DNA of 64,000 bases, taken from the NCBI RefSeq assembly GCF_020535405.1, contig NZ_CP085036.1, positions 434,001 through 498,000 of the forward strand. Direction: 5' to 3'. Shown here one piece after another: positions 1-8,528 of this stretch. The first letter of the stretch is position 1; each line of letters starts with the position of its first letter. The DNA comes from Antiquaquibacter oligotrophicus. Its GTDB lineage: Bacteria > Actinomycetota > Actinomycetes > Actinomycetales > Microbacteriaceae. The notes under the pieces are model-generated. The model saw only the letters and a program-made list of their open reading frames with translations. It did not search any database and had not been told where the DNA came from. The position numbers and the translations under genes were made by a program.

Positions 1-593
1 TCGAGCTCCACGGTCGGGAGGCCCGGGGTCGGCTCCTGGTCCTCTCCGTTCGCACGGGGAAGTGCGGGCTCCGGTGCCTCGGCGACCTCAATGATGTCGA
101 CAACAAAAACGAGGCTCTCGTCGGCTGCGACTCCCAGCGTCTCTTGTCCGGCGTCGCCGAACGCGTCGATCGCGGGCACAACTCCGACCACACGGGAGCC
201 CACGGTCGAGCATTCGAGAGTCTTGACGATGCCAGGAAGCAGGGCTGCCTCATCGAGCGTGAACTCGGCGACCGGCGTCTCGCCGTACTCGGTCGAGTCG
301 AGCTCTTCGCCGCTCTCACCGTTGAAGACCTTGTATTCCACGAGCACGGTGTCGCCCTCGACAACCGTCTCACCGTCGCCCTGAATTGCGACGGTGCGCT
401 GGGTCTCCTCGGCGGACACGGGGCTGGGGATCGTCACCTCGGGGGCAGCTCCGAAGTCGCCGCTGACCTCGATCGAGTCCGAGACCGAACCGGACGGCGT
501 CGTCGGGCAGTCGGGAGTGGAAGCGCCGGGAGCGCAGGCGGCGAGCGACATCACCAGCCCAGCCGAGAGAAGAAGTGGGGTTGCTGCGCGCAC
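1..593 (-). CDS. FKBP-type peptidyl-prolyl isomerase-like lipoprotein (3' end outside window)
   Basis: A GTG start at 593 follows GAAAGG at a good distance, and the frame stays open to the window edge, so the C-terminus is missing (197 codons present). The N-terminus is a lipoprotein signal: a short hydrophobic stretch ending in the lipobox SLAAC (Cys about residue 20). A region such as VVEGDTVLVEYKVFNGESG followed by FTLDEAALLPGIVKTL has the layout of an FKBP domain (the turn after the first strand, then the 'pGi...al' helix). Actinobacterial lipoproteins of this type often carry two FKBP domains; only one is visible here. The expected role is extracytoplasmic protein folding. OsmC lies upstream on the same strand 50 bp away. 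The family call rests on fold pattern, and several canonical FKBP pocket residues are not conserved, so activity is uncertain. Confidence 0.7.
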   Translation of the reverse strand, partial: MRAATPLLLSAGLVMSLAACAPGASTPDCPTTPSGSVSDSIEVSGDFGAAPEVTIPSPVSAEETQRTVAIQGDGETVVEGDTVLVEYKVFNGESGEELDSTEYGETPVAEFTLDEAALLPGIVKTLECSTVGSRVVGVVPAIDAFGDAGQETLGVAADESLVFVVDIIEVAEAPEPALPRANGEDQEPTPGLPTVEL

Positions 594-643
594 GAGGGCA
601 CCTTTCGAGGGGGAATTGAGCGGAATGTCTCCCCTATCCTTGC

Positions 644-1144
644 CTACTCCGGCTGAGTCGTGGGTGTGGCTTTGCCTGCCACAACCTGGATGGTGGGCTC
701 ATGGGCTACCGGAAAGGCGAGCGACGCGTTGATGAAACACAACTTCGCGGCGTCATCGTGCAGCCTGCGAGCCCGATCGGGGTCACCCGCTGAGATCGTC
801 ACCTCGGGTCGCAGGGTCGCCGACACGAAGGCACCGCCGCCGTCGGCGTTTGTGCGAAGCAGGCCGGTGGCGGCATCCGCGTAACTTTCGACAACGACCC
901 CCTCGCGCGTGGCCACGTAGAGGTAGCTCAAGAGGTGACACTGCACGAGCGAGGCGATCAAGAGCTGCTCCGGATTCCATCGATCGTGCGCCCCGTGGAA
1001 TGGCTTGTCGGCTGACGCGAGGATGCTCGGCAGACCGTCCACGGAGATCTCGGTATCGCGCCCAAACGCCCGCGGACCCGACGTACCGGTACCTCGATTG
1101 CCCAGCCAGCGCACGTCCACGCGGTAGTGATGGTCTGTTCGCAT
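644..1144 (-). CDS. OsmC-family protein (peroxiredoxin-like)
   Basis: 166 residues from the ATG at 1144; a longer in-frame reading to 1285 would run into the divergent gabT gene and was rejected. OsmC/Ohr proteins reduce organic hydroperoxides with two cysteines. Both are visible: one in LIASLVQCHLLSYL (about residue 72) and one in AAKLCFINASLAFPV (about residue 146), the latter matching the family's CFI-N-S pattern. The length is usual for the family. The gene is transcribed away from gabT across a 49-bp spacer, so the two probably have back-to-back promoters. It is a cytoplasmic stress protein; the substrate cannot be told from sequence. Confidence 0.85.
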   Translation of the reverse strand: MRTDHHYRVDVRWLGNRGTGTSGPRAFGRDTEISVDGLPSILASADKPFHGAHDRWNPEQLLIASLVQCHLLSYLYVATREGVVVESYADAATGLLRTNADGGGAFVSATLRPEVTISAGDPDRARRLHDDAAKLCFINASLAFPVAHEPTIQVVAGKATPTTQPE

Positions 1145-1177
1145 CGCGTCCTGAGCCTTCTGCCCGCCGGGGGCGAA

Positions 1178-1183
1178 TAAACT
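1178..1183 (+). promoter_or_regulatory. Candidate -10 element for gabT (near-leaderless)
   Basis: TAAACT lies 10 bp before the gabT ATG. With the usual 6-7 bp from -10 to transcription start, the mRNA would begin only a few bases before the start codon. No Shine-Dalgarno sequence is visible in the 49-bp spacer, which agrees with a leaderless message. No convincing -35 was found. Confidence 0.35.
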
Positions 1184-1193
1184 TGGCCTCATT

Positions 1194-2552
1194 ATGACTG
1201 ACACCACCGTTGCCACCGGCACCCCCGACACCTCGGCACCAGTAACCCAGGAGCGGCGGGTGGTCACGGCGATCCCGGGACCCAAGTCGCAGGAGCTCCA
1301 CGCACGCCGTCTCGAGGTGGTCCCCGTCGGTGTGACCGCCGCCCTCCCCGTCTACATCGAGCGAGCCCACGGGGCGATCGTGGTCGACGTCGACGGCAAC
1401 CAGTTCATCGACCTCGGCGCCGGAATCGGCGTGACGACCATCGGTCACACCAACGATGCAGTGGTGGCCGCCGCCACAACCCAGCTCGACAGCGTCATCC
1501 ACACCCTGTTCACGATCACGCCGTACGAGTCCTATGTCCGTGTCGCGGAGCTGCTCGCCGCGCACACACCGGGCGACTTCGCGAAGAAGACCGTCCTCGT
1601 GAACTCGGGCGCCGAAGCCGTGGAGAACGGCGTCAAGATCGCCCGCAAATACACGGGCAAAAACGGGGTCGCCGTGCTCGACCACGCCTACCACGGTCGT
1701 ACCAACCTCACGATGGCCATGAACTTCAAGGCTGCCCCGTACGCGACCGGCTTCGGACCGCTCGCCGGCGACGTGTACCGCGCTCCGAACTCGTACCCGT
1801 TCCACGACGGACTCTCCGGGTCGGAGGCGGCACGCCGCACGATCTCGTACCTCGAGAAGACCGTCGGCGCGGACGACCTCGCGTGCCTCGTCGTCGAGCC
1901 CATCCAGGGCGAGGGCGGTTTTGTAGTGCCGGCAGAGGGCTACCTGCCCGCGCTCCAGGAGTGGTGCACCGCCAATGGCGTTGTGATGATCGCCGACGAG
2001 ATTCAGTCCGGCATGGCCCGAACCGGTGCGTACTTCGCGAGTGAGCACTTCGGATGGGTTCCCGATCTGGTGCTGAGCGCCAAGGGCATCGCCGGTGGAC
2101 TGCCGCTCGCGGGAGTTACGGGTCGCGCCGAGATCATGGATGCCGCCCAGCCTGGCGGTCTCGGCGGAACGTTCGGCGGCAACCCCGTCGCGTGCGCCGC
2201 GGCGGTCGCAGTATTCGAACAGATCGAATCGCAGGGACTTCTCGCCGAGGGCAAGCGCATCGAGAGCGCGCTCGTCACGGGCCTGCGTGACCTGCAGGCC
2301 AAGTACCCCGTCATCGGAGACGTGCGCGGAATCGGCGCGATGATCGCCATCGAACTGATCGTTCCCGGCACCCACGAGCCCGATGCCGCTGCTGTGACAG
2401 CGGTTGCCGCCTACGCTGCGCAGAAGGGTGTGCTCCTTCTCACTGCAGGGACATACGGCAACGTCCTGCGCTTCTTGCCGAGCCTCGCGATCTCCGACGA
2501 GCTCATCGCCGAGGCCCTCGGCGTGATCGACGAGGCGTTCGCCAGCCTGTGA
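1194..2552 (+). CDS. gabT: 4-aminobutyrate aminotransferase
   Basis: A 452-residue class-III PLP aminotransferase of the GABA transaminase type, transferring the amino group of GABA to 2-oxoglutarate to give succinate semialdehyde and glutamate. Visible motifs: the substrate/PLP segment VLVNSGAEAVENGVKIAR, DHAYHGRTNLTMAM, the PLP-binding Asp in VMIADEIQSGMARTG, and the Schiff-base Lys in LVLSAKGIAGGLPLAG. GGLGGTFGGNPVACAAA follows, as in GabT. The length is normal. The following asparaginase overlaps its stop by four bases (GTGA), so they are co-transcribed. It fits with the PotABCD transporter and the aldehyde dehydrogenase in this window as the last transamination step of putrescine breakdown. 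Succinate-semialdehyde dehydrogenase is not present here. Confidence 0.93.
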   Translation: MTDTTVATGTPDTSAPVTQERRVVTAIPGPKSQELHARRLEVVPVGVTAALPVYIERAHGAIVVDVDGNQFIDLGAGIGVTTIGHTNDAVVAAATTQLDSVIHTLFTITPYESYVRVAELLAAHTPGDFAKKTVLVNSGAEAVENGVKIARKYTGKNGVAVLDHAYHGRTNLTMAMNFKAAPYATGFGPLAGDVYRAPNSYPFHDGLSGSEAARRTISYLEKTVGADDLACLVVEPIQGEGGFVVPAEGYLPALQEWCTANGVVMIADEIQSGMARTGAYFASEHFGWVPDLVLSAKGIAGGLPLAGVTGRAEIMDAAQPGGLGGTFGGNPVACAAAVAVFEQIESQGLLAEGKRIESALVTGLRDLQAKYPVIGDVRGIGAMIAIELIVPGTHEPDAAAVTAVAAYAAQKGVLLLTAGTYGNVLRFLPSLAISDELIAEALGVIDEAFASL

Positions 2553-3499
2553 TCGGGGAACTCCGCCCCGCCACTGCCGTCGAACTCGCCGTCGTCGAGC
2601 GTTCAGGTCTGCGCGAATCGAGCCACATCGGTGCGGCGGTGGTGCTCGACGGGGACGGCGAGACACGGGCAGAACACGGCGACGCTGGCGCACTCATCTA
2701 TCCCCGTTCGACCATGAAGCTCTTCCAGGCTGTCGCGCTCCGTCGCCTCGGCGTGCACCTCGAGGGCGAGGAGCTGGTGATGTCGGCGGCGAGCCACATC
2801 GGCACACCCGATCACGTGCGAGTGGTGCGCAGCATCCTCTCGCGCGCTCGACTCACCGAAGACGCCCTACAGTGCCCCGTCGATTGGCCGATGGATGCTG
2901 CGGCGCGCCACGAGGCGGATGCACCGAGCCGCGTCACGATGGGCTGCTCCGGCAAACACGCGGCATTCCTCCTCGCGTGTGTGCACAACGGCTGGCCCGT
3001 CGACACCTACCTCCACCCCGATCATCCGCTGCAAAAAGCCATCCGCGAGACCGTCGAAGAATTTGTCGGCGAGCGCATAGTGCACAGCGGAATCGACGGA
3101 TGCGGGGCGCCCGTCCACGCCATGAGCCTCCGCGCCCTCGCCAGGGGCGCCAGCCGAGTGGCGCGCGGTATCGATGACGACGCCGCGCGGCTCGCGGACG
3201 CCATCCGGCGGCACCCCTGGGTTTTGGACAATCGCGTCGTCCGCACGGTCATCACAGAGACGGGGATGGTTGCCAAGAGCGGCGCGGAGGGCGTTTTTGT
3301 TGCCGGTGAGAAGGATGGCACCGCAGTCGCGGTTCGTGTTCTCGACGGCTCACAACGTGCTCTCGCACCAGTAGCCCTCTCGTTGCTCATGCAGCACGGT
3401 GCGCTCGGTTTGGAGCTCGGCGAACGCGTCACGGCAGCAGTCACCGAGCCGGTGCTCGGAGCTGGTCTCCCCGTCGGATCGTTGTACGCGGTCGTCTGA
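2549..3499 (+). CDS. Asparaginase (type II-like, AnsA/pfam06089 family)
   Basis: 316 residues with a GTG start inside the gabT stop codon (GTGA overlap). This is the asparaginase family found mainly in actinobacteria and rhizobia, unrelated to the classic EcA type; it hydrolyses L-asparagine to aspartate and ammonia. Family blocks are present: PRSTMKLFQ (catalytic Ser-x-x-Lys), CSGKHAAFL, GIDGCGAPVHAMSL and GMVAKSGAEGVF. No signal peptide is seen, so it is cytoplasmic. Pairing with gabT suggests shared use in amino-acid or amine nitrogen recovery; that is inference from position. Confidence 0.85.
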   Translation: MIGELRPATAVELAVVERSGLRESSHIGAAVVLDGDGETRAEHGDAGALIYPRSTMKLFQAVALRRLGVHLEGEELVMSAASHIGTPDHVRVVRSILSRARLTEDALQCPVDWPMDAAARHEADAPSRVTMGCSGKHAAFLLACVHNGWPVDTYLHPDHPLQKAIRETVEEFVGERIVHSGIDGCGAPVHAMSLRALARGASRVARGIDDDAARLADAIRRHPWVLDNRVVRTVITETGMVAKSGAEGVFVAGEKDGTAVAVRVLDGSQRALAPVALSLLMQHGALGLELGERVTAAVTEPVLGAGLPVGSLYAVV

Positions 3500-3515
3500 C
3501 CGAAGCTCCGGTCAG
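3496..3515. terminator. Short hairpin between convergent genes
   Basis: CTGACCG and CGGTCAG form a perfect 7-bp stem with a 6-base loop. The stem contains the stop codons of both converging genes (asparaginase TGA 3497-3499; minus-strand TGA at 3514-3512). It lacks a clear T-tract, so it may act as a weak bidirectional or Rho-assisted end. Confidence 0.45.
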
Positions 3516-4846
3516 GTCGTGACCTGCATCGCGTCGATGTATTCCTTGATCGTTGGCATTCCCATCAGCCGGTCTCGGAAGAACGTGTTGATGAGGTTGA
3601 TCACACGCGTCTGGGCGGCCGCGACCGTAGCGGTTCGGGCCTCCCCCGCCTCCTGATCGTCGAGCGTGCGTCGGAGCGCGAGAAGCGACTCCACGATCTC
3701 GACCTCCTCGTCGCCCTCGAGGGCGCGGATAACGTCCATCACGAGCGCGTCCGATTGTTCCTTGACCGCTTCGATCGGGATGGATGACCCCGGCACCGTC
3801 GCGTTGTCCAGCGTCGTGATGAGCGACCAGACCTGGTAGAGGATCGTCGCTGGTTCGTCGAAGAGTTCGCGAACGAACGCGGCATCGAGGTGACGGCCCG
3901 ACAGACGGAAGACGTTGTACATGCGCTTGGCGGCCTTGCCATAGTTGAGCGACTTCGTGAGGTACTTCCTGACCTCGCCCTCCAGCTTCTCGACGTACTC
4001 GTCGAGGGCGTCGTCGGAGACGAAGCTCGCCACCTTGGCGAACACCGGCACGGCATCCGCGTCGAGGTAGACCTCCTGGAAGTAGGCGTCGAGGTATCCG
4101 TCGAGGGCCACGATCTCGCCGTCGGGACCCTCCCATGTCACATCGATGACGTTGCTCGCGTTGGAGAGCTGCCGCCGCTCCGGATCCGCCACCACCCAGT
4201 CGGCCTTCACCCAGCCGGGATCACGGGCGGCGTCCTCCCACCGGACAACGTGAACTGACCCGGCGCTGTGAACGTGTTGCTCTCCCGCCTCGATCTCCGC
4301 TGCCGACCAGGAGATGGGGCTGCCCGCGCGAACGGCGCGCCCACCGACCTCGCCATCGAGTGCGTACGTCCCGAGCTTGGCTTCGAGGAACTGGTACGTG
4401 GGACCTTGCAGGGTCGAGAGCACCTTCTCCCGCAGCACGGTGGCGAGGATGCCGCTGGCCTCATCTCGGGTCGCGGCGATGATGTTGAGACGCTGGAAGT
4501 AGTCCGCGTCACCCGGAAAACTCTGGATCTTAGACTGCGCGGCGGAACCCGACAGGGCGAGGGCTCCTTCGACAACACCCGCGGGTCCGGTCACTTCGAC
4601 GATCTGACCGATACGCCGAAAGCGAGCCAGATCGTGGGGACTGAAATCGAGCATCGTGACCTTATGGCCGAAAGTGCCGCTCTCGGTGTCGATCTGCAGG
4701 GCATCCGGGTCCGCCTGGGCTGCCGCAATCGCCGTGAGCCACTGCGTCGTGGACTCCTCGTCGAGTTCGACCCCAAGCCTCTGGGCTGACTCGACGATAC
4801 GGCGAACCTCATCGGCGGCATCGTCGATCACGGGCTGGTCCGTCAC
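3512..4846 (-). CDS. Conserved protein of unknown function with a nucleotidyltransferase-like signature
   Basis: 444 residues, not assignable to a named family by eye. The N-terminal half contains LSGSAAQSKIQSFPGDADYF (about residues 98-117): a Gly-Ser, eleven residues, then Asp-Ala-Asp. This is the spacing of the Pol-beta/nucleotidyltransferase signature hG[GS]-x9-13-[DE]h[DE]h. Further acidic strands (NVIDVTWE about residue 235, IVALDGYLDAYF about 249) could supply a third carboxylate. The C-terminal half is helical, with SLNYGKAAKRMYNVFRL (about 307-323) recalling the helical domains after the catalytic part of such enzymes. There are no membrane segments. The exonuclease gene upstream ends 14 bp before its start, so the two are probably co-transcribed. 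A nucleotide-transfer role is inference. Confidence 0.6.
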   Translation of the reverse strand: MTDQPVIDDAADEVRRIVESAQRLGVELDEESTTQWLTAIAAAQADPDALQIDTESGTFGHKVTMLDFSPHDLARFRRIGQIVEVTGPAGVVEGALALSGSAAQSKIQSFPGDADYFQRLNIIAATRDEASGILATVLREKVLSTLQGPTYQFLEAKLGTYALDGEVGGRAVRAGSPISWSAAEIEAGEQHVHSAGSVHVVRWEDAARDPGWVKADWVVADPERRQLSNASNVIDVTWEGPDGEIVALDGYLDAYFQEVYLDADAVPVFAKVASFVSDDALDEYVEKLEGEVRKYLTKSLNYGKAAKRMYNVFRLSGRHLDAAFVRELFDEPATILYQVWSLITTLDNATVPGSSIPIEAVKEQSDALVMDVIRALEGDEEVEIVESLLALRRTLDDQEAGEARTATVAAAQTRVINLINTFFRDRLMGMPTIKEYIDAMQVTT

Positions 4847-4860
4847 GGTGAACCTCGCTC

Positions 4861-5427
4861 TCAGGCGTCGTGCGCGGCGCCCGAATCCGCCAGAATCGCG
4901 CGGAACAGCGCGGCCTGGTCTCGTGCGTCGCCCAAAGCATTATGGGAGAGTGCCGACCCACCGAGGTATCGAGGCGAGAGCTCGCTCATGCTCGACTGCG
5001 CCAGGGTGGAACCGGCCTTGCCCATATAGTAGGCCTTGATGTCGACGGCGGCGTGGCCGAACGGATTGCGTCCGAGGTGACGTTCGAAGTAGTCGGCCAC
5101 GAACATCCAATCGAAAGCGGCGTTGAACCCCACGAACACCGGGCGCTCGCCTTTCGGGGTCACCTCGTCGACCCATTCCGCAAACTGGCGCATAGCGACC
5201 TCGGGGTGAGTGCCGTCCTGAGCGAGTTCCTCCATCGAGAGCTTCGATACCTCGAGAGCAGCGGGAAGCGCAGCCTCGTGCTCTGGCGCGAGCTCGACGT
5301 AGAAAGACACCTCGGGCCGGTCGACGAGGCACGCACCAATCGAGAGGAGGGAGTAGAGGCTCGGGACAGGGCCGGCGGTCTCGACGTCGACGGAGATGAA
5401 GCACTCCGCTGGCTCGGGTTGGGGCAT
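4861..5427 (-). CDS. DEDDh-type 3'-5' exonuclease
   Basis: 188 residues from the ATG at 5427; this start leaves 10 bp after the upstream aminotransferase stop, while the longer frame would overlap it. All acidic positions of the DnaQ/RNase T-like exonuclease fold are visible: Asp and Glu in FISVDVETAGPVPS, Asp in VGFNAAFDWMFV, and His/Asp in HNALGDARDQAALF. It is a single-domain cytoplasmic protein, so it could act on RNA ends (oligoribonuclease/RNase T-like) or DNA. The NTase-like gene follows directly, a pairing that may mean RNA-end or nucleotide processing; that is a guess. Confidence 0.82.
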   Translation of the reverse strand: MPQPEPAECFISVDVETAGPVPSLYSLLSIGACLVDRPEVSFYVELAPEHEAALPAALEVSKLSMEELAQDGTHPEVAMRQFAEWVDEVTPKGERPVFVGFNAAFDWMFVADYFERHLGRNPFGHAAVDIKAYYMGKAGSTLAQSSMSELSPRYLGGSALSHNALGDARDQAALFRAILADSGAAHDA

Positions 5428-5437
5428 GGGCCCAACG

Positions 5438-6790
5438 TTATCCGTAGAGGCTGACGACCGCCTCACGGAACGCCTCCGTGTGTCTCTCAACGTCGGCGGG
5501 AGACGTCACAGGGCACATGAGCGCCATGTTGTGGAACGGTGTGATGAGGATGCCGCGATTGAGGGCGTGCAGGTGCAGGTACTGCTGCAACTCGAAATCA
5601 TCGGCATCCGCTGCCTCGCGTCCGTCGCGCGGCGGCGTTGGTCGGAAGCTGTACTCCGCCCGCGCACCGAGTTGGGTGACCTGCCACGGCACGTCGAACT
5701 CGTCGATCGTCTTCTGAACGCCCACGGTCCATTCCGTGGAGCGAGCGATCATGTTGCCGAATGCGCTCTCGGTGAGCACGCGCTCGAGTGTTGCCCTCAT
5801 ACCCGCGAGAGAGAGGGCGTTGCCGGCGAGGGTTCCCCCCACTCCCCCGACGTCGATGTCCTCGAGGTCGAGCGACTCGCGCACGGCGTTCGAGAACTCG
5901 CGCGTCATGCCCCATGCGGCGGCGGGGATGCCCCCGCCGATGCTCTTGCCGAGCACGAGCGCATCAGGCTCCAGGCCGAGCTCGCGAGTAAGCCCACCGG
6001 CCCCCGCACTGAACGTGTGGGTCTCGTCAATGATGAGGATCGTGCCGTACCGTGTGCACAGCTCGCGCACCGCGTCGTGGTAGCCGGGATCCGGCAGCAC
6101 GATACCGATGTTGGTGAGGGCCGGCTCGATGAGCAGCGCCGCAATCTCCCTGGTGCGCAGTACCGCATCGAGGCCATCAATGTCGTTGAACTGCACAACG
6201 GCCGTCGTCTCGTCGAGCGGAACCGGTGCACCGATGTTGCCTCGGCGTGAAACCACGGCACCGTCGGCGTCGAGCGTCGCATACGCCTCGTCCACCGTGC
6301 CGTGGTAGCTGAAGTCGTGCACGGCGATCTTCCGCCTGCCGGTCGACTGACGCGCGTAGCGGATGAGGCTACGGTTCGCGTCCGTTGCGGAGAGCGAGAA
6401 CTGCCACACGGGGAGGGGGAAACGCGCACTCAGGAGCTCGGCCGTCGCCGCGGCATCCTCGGTGGGGAGCATAAAGGTCGAGCCGCGCCGTGCCTGCGCC
6501 TCGATCGCCGCGACGGATGCCTCGGGTGCGTGGCCGCACATGGCTCCCGTATCACCGAGGCACAGGTCGACATGATCGATGCCGTCAACACACGTGAAAT
6601 GGGCTCCGCCGGCGGACTCGACGTAGACCGGCCACGGCCCCGGCCATTTCGCCATCCACAACATGGGCACACCGTCGGGCAGGTGCTCGATCGCACGCTG
6701 CCACTGGTCGGCAGATCGCGGGCGCGCCGCCCGAAACACCTCGAGCTCGCTCTCCCACGCCGCAGCCAGTCGCTCCCGGTCCTCGTACAT
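5438..6790 (-). CDS. Class-III PLP aminotransferase (glutamate-1-semialdehyde aminomutase-like)
   Basis: 450 residues. It has the class-III fold: LCLGDTGAMCGHAPEASVAAI near the N-terminus, DFSYHGTVDEAY, the PLP-binding Asp in GTILIIDETHTFSAGAGG, and the Schiff-base Lys in LVLGKSIGGGIPAAAWG. The motif set resembles glutamate-1-semialdehyde aminotransferase-like enzymes more than GabT. Because it lies 18 bp after the PotABCD operon on the same strand, an amine or amino-acid substrate linked to polyamine use is more likely than haem synthesis. ATG at 6790; length normal. Confidence 0.8.
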   Translation of the reverse strand: MYEDRERLAAAWESELEVFRAARPRSADQWQRAIEHLPDGVPMLWMAKWPGPWPVYVESAGGAHFTCVDGIDHVDLCLGDTGAMCGHAPEASVAAIEAQARRGSTFMLPTEDAAATAELLSARFPLPVWQFSLSATDANRSLIRYARQSTGRRKIAVHDFSYHGTVDEAYATLDADGAVVSRRGNIGAPVPLDETTAVVQFNDIDGLDAVLRTREIAALLIEPALTNIGIVLPDPGYHDAVRELCTRYGTILIIDETHTFSAGAGGLTRELGLEPDALVLGKSIGGGIPAAAWGMTREFSNAVRESLDLEDIDVGGVGGTLAGNALSLAGMRATLERVLTESAFGNMIARSTEWTVGVQKTIDEFDVPWQVTQLGARAEYSFRPTPPRDGREAADADDFELQQYLHLHALNRGILITPFHNMALMCPVTSPADVERHTEAFREAVVSLYG

Positions 6791-6808
6791 CGTCGGTTTC
6801 GCTCCGGG

Positions 6809-7612
6809 TCAGCCGAGACGGGCGAGACGCTTGCGGCGAGCCGACTGGGTCACCTGACCGACGATCACCAGGACGATCGCGAGAAGGAACACTGCGGACG
6901 CGATCACGTTCGCCTCCGCCGGCACACCACGCGCGGCGGCCGTGTAGATGTAGATGGGGAAGGTCGTCACCGCGCCATTGTTGAATCGCGTGATGATGAA
7001 GTCATCGAAGCTCAGCGCGAAGGAGAGCAGTGCTGCCGCGATGATTCCCGGGAGCAACAACGGGAATGTAATACGCCAGAAGACTTGGGCGCTCGAGCCG
7101 TAGAGGTCACGGCCCGCCTCCTCGAGTGCGGGATCGAGACTGGAGATGCGCGCCTTGACCGTCACGACAACAAAACTCAGGCAGAACAACGCGTGCGCGG
7201 CGATGATCGTGCCGAGCCCCTTGGGGATGCCGGCCGACAAGAACTGCGCCGCAAGGCCAGCGCCCAGCACGATCTCGGGGGTCGCCATGGGGAGGAAAAG
7301 CAGCAGGCTGACGGATGAACGCGCGCGGAAGCGGTACCGCGTGAGCGCGAGTGCCATGAGGGTGCCGAGCGCTGTCGCGATGATCGTCGCAACAACACCG
7401 ACCAGGATGCTCGTGCCGAACGCGTTACACACGCTCATGTCAGAGCACACGTTGATCCAGTTGTCGAAGGTAAACCCGACCCACACGATGTTCGACTTCA
7501 CCGACGCGTTGAAGGAGAAAACGAACGTGTAGGCGATGGGAACCAACAGGAAGACCAACGCGAGCACGGCATACACCGGCAGGAGCCACTTTCCGAGGGA
7601 GAACGACCTCAC
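6809..7612 (-). CDS. potC: Polyamine ABC transporter permease (PotC-like)
   Basis: 267 residues from a GTG at 7612 that overlaps the potB stop codon; the longer in-frame reading upstream is antisense noise within potB. About six hydrophobic membrane segments are seen, starting with WLLPVYAVLALVFLLVPIAY. The EAA loop that docks on the ATPase is LEEAGRDLYGSSAQVFWRI followed by TFPLLLPGI. FDDFIITRFNNG is typical of PotC. Forms the inner-membrane channel with PotB. Confidence 0.88.
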   Translation of the reverse strand: MRSFSLGKWLLPVYAVLALVFLLVPIAYTFVFSFNASVKSNIVWVGFTFDNWINVCSDMSVCNAFGTSILVGVVATIIATALGTLMALALTRYRFRARSSVSLLLFLPMATPEIVLGAGLAAQFLSAGIPKGLGTIIAAHALFCLSFVVVTVKARISSLDPALEEAGRDLYGSSAQVFWRITFPLLLPGIIAAALLSFALSFDDFIITRFNNGAVTTFPIYIYTAAARGVPAEANVIASAVFLLAIVLVIVGQVTQSARRKRLARLG

Positions 7613-8526
7613 AGCAGGTCCTCCGTTCCGCTGCGACGCACGTACAGCCCCACGATGAGAAGGATGAGCCCCATAAGAATTACCGACATGGCCGCGGCCG
7701 CGGGGTAGTTCAGCAGTTCGAGGAAGTTCGCTTCGATCACGTTGCCCACCATTTGTGTGGACGTCGACCCGAGGAAGCTCGAGCTCGCGTTGATGAAGTC
7801 GCCGGATGCCGGGATGAAGGTCAGGAGGGTGCCCGAGACGATCCCCGGCACCGAGAGCGGAAGCGTGACCTTCCAAAACGTCGTGGCCGGTGTCGCATAT
7901 AGATCGGAACCCGCCTCGAGGTAGCGCGTATCGAGACGTTCGAGCGTGGTGTAGATCGGCAGGGTCATGAAGGGGATGAAGTTGTAGGTGAGTCCGAAGA
8001 TCACCGAAAACGCGGTGCCCGTCAGGTGGCCGTCGGGAGGCAGGATCGCGAGCGCCTTGAGCCCCTGCACGAGTGGAGTGTCATCCGACATCAGCTGCTT
8101 CCACGCGAGGGTACGCAGGAGGAAGGAGATGAAGAACGGCGCGATGACGAGCGTGAGCATGAGCGCCTGGAGAAGCGGCCACTTGCGTGCCGTCACGCCG
8201 ATGAAGTAAGCGAGCGGATAACTGATGATGAGCGCGAAGAAGGTCGCGGCGAGCGCGTACCCGAACGCCCGGAGGAAGTGCGGCCAATACTGGGCGACAA
8301 CCGTCGCGTAGTTCTCGATCTTGAAAGCCTGCTGATACTGGCCGACGTCGCCGAAGTCCACGGGGGCCTGGAGCGAGGTGAGAATGAGAGAGATAAACGG
8401 CGTGAGGAAAAAGAGCGCGAGATAGGCGAGGCCCGGCGCGAGAAGCACCCAGGCGATCCAGCTCTTCTTGCGCGGCGCTTGCTCGACGGGCTGCGCCGTC
8501 GACGATCCAAAGGCTGCGAAGGCCAT
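7609..8526 (-). CDS. potB: Polyamine ABC transporter permease (PotB-like)
   Basis: 305 residues with about six membrane segments, the first being WIAWVLLAPGLAYLALFFL. The EAA loop is YLEAGSDLYATPATTFWKV followed by TLPLSVPGI. GDFINASSSFLGS matches PotB-type permeases. Translationally coupled to potC by a stop/start overlap and placed 2 bp after the ATPase gene, so the four genes are one operon. Confidence 0.88.
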   Translation of the reverse strand: MAFAAFGSSTAQPVEQAPRKKSWIAWVLLAPGLAYLALFFLTPFISLILTSLQAPVDFGDVGQYQQAFKIENYATVVAQYWPHFLRAFGYALAATFFALIISYPLAYFIGVTARKWPLLQALMLTLVIAPFFISFLLRTLAWKQLMSDDTPLVQGLKALAILPPDGHLTGTAFSVIFGLTYNFIPFMTLPIYTTLERLDTRYLEAGSDLYATPATTFWKVTLPLSVPGIVSGTLLTFIPASGDFINASSSFLGSTSTQMVGNVIEANFLELLNYPAAAAMSVILMGLILLIVGLYVRRSGTEDLL

Positions 8527-8528
8527 CG

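Noticed and set aside
783..2693. 636-codon minus-strand frame across OsmC and gabT
   Set aside because: Arg/Gly/Asp-rich shadow of gabT, with no recognisable domain.
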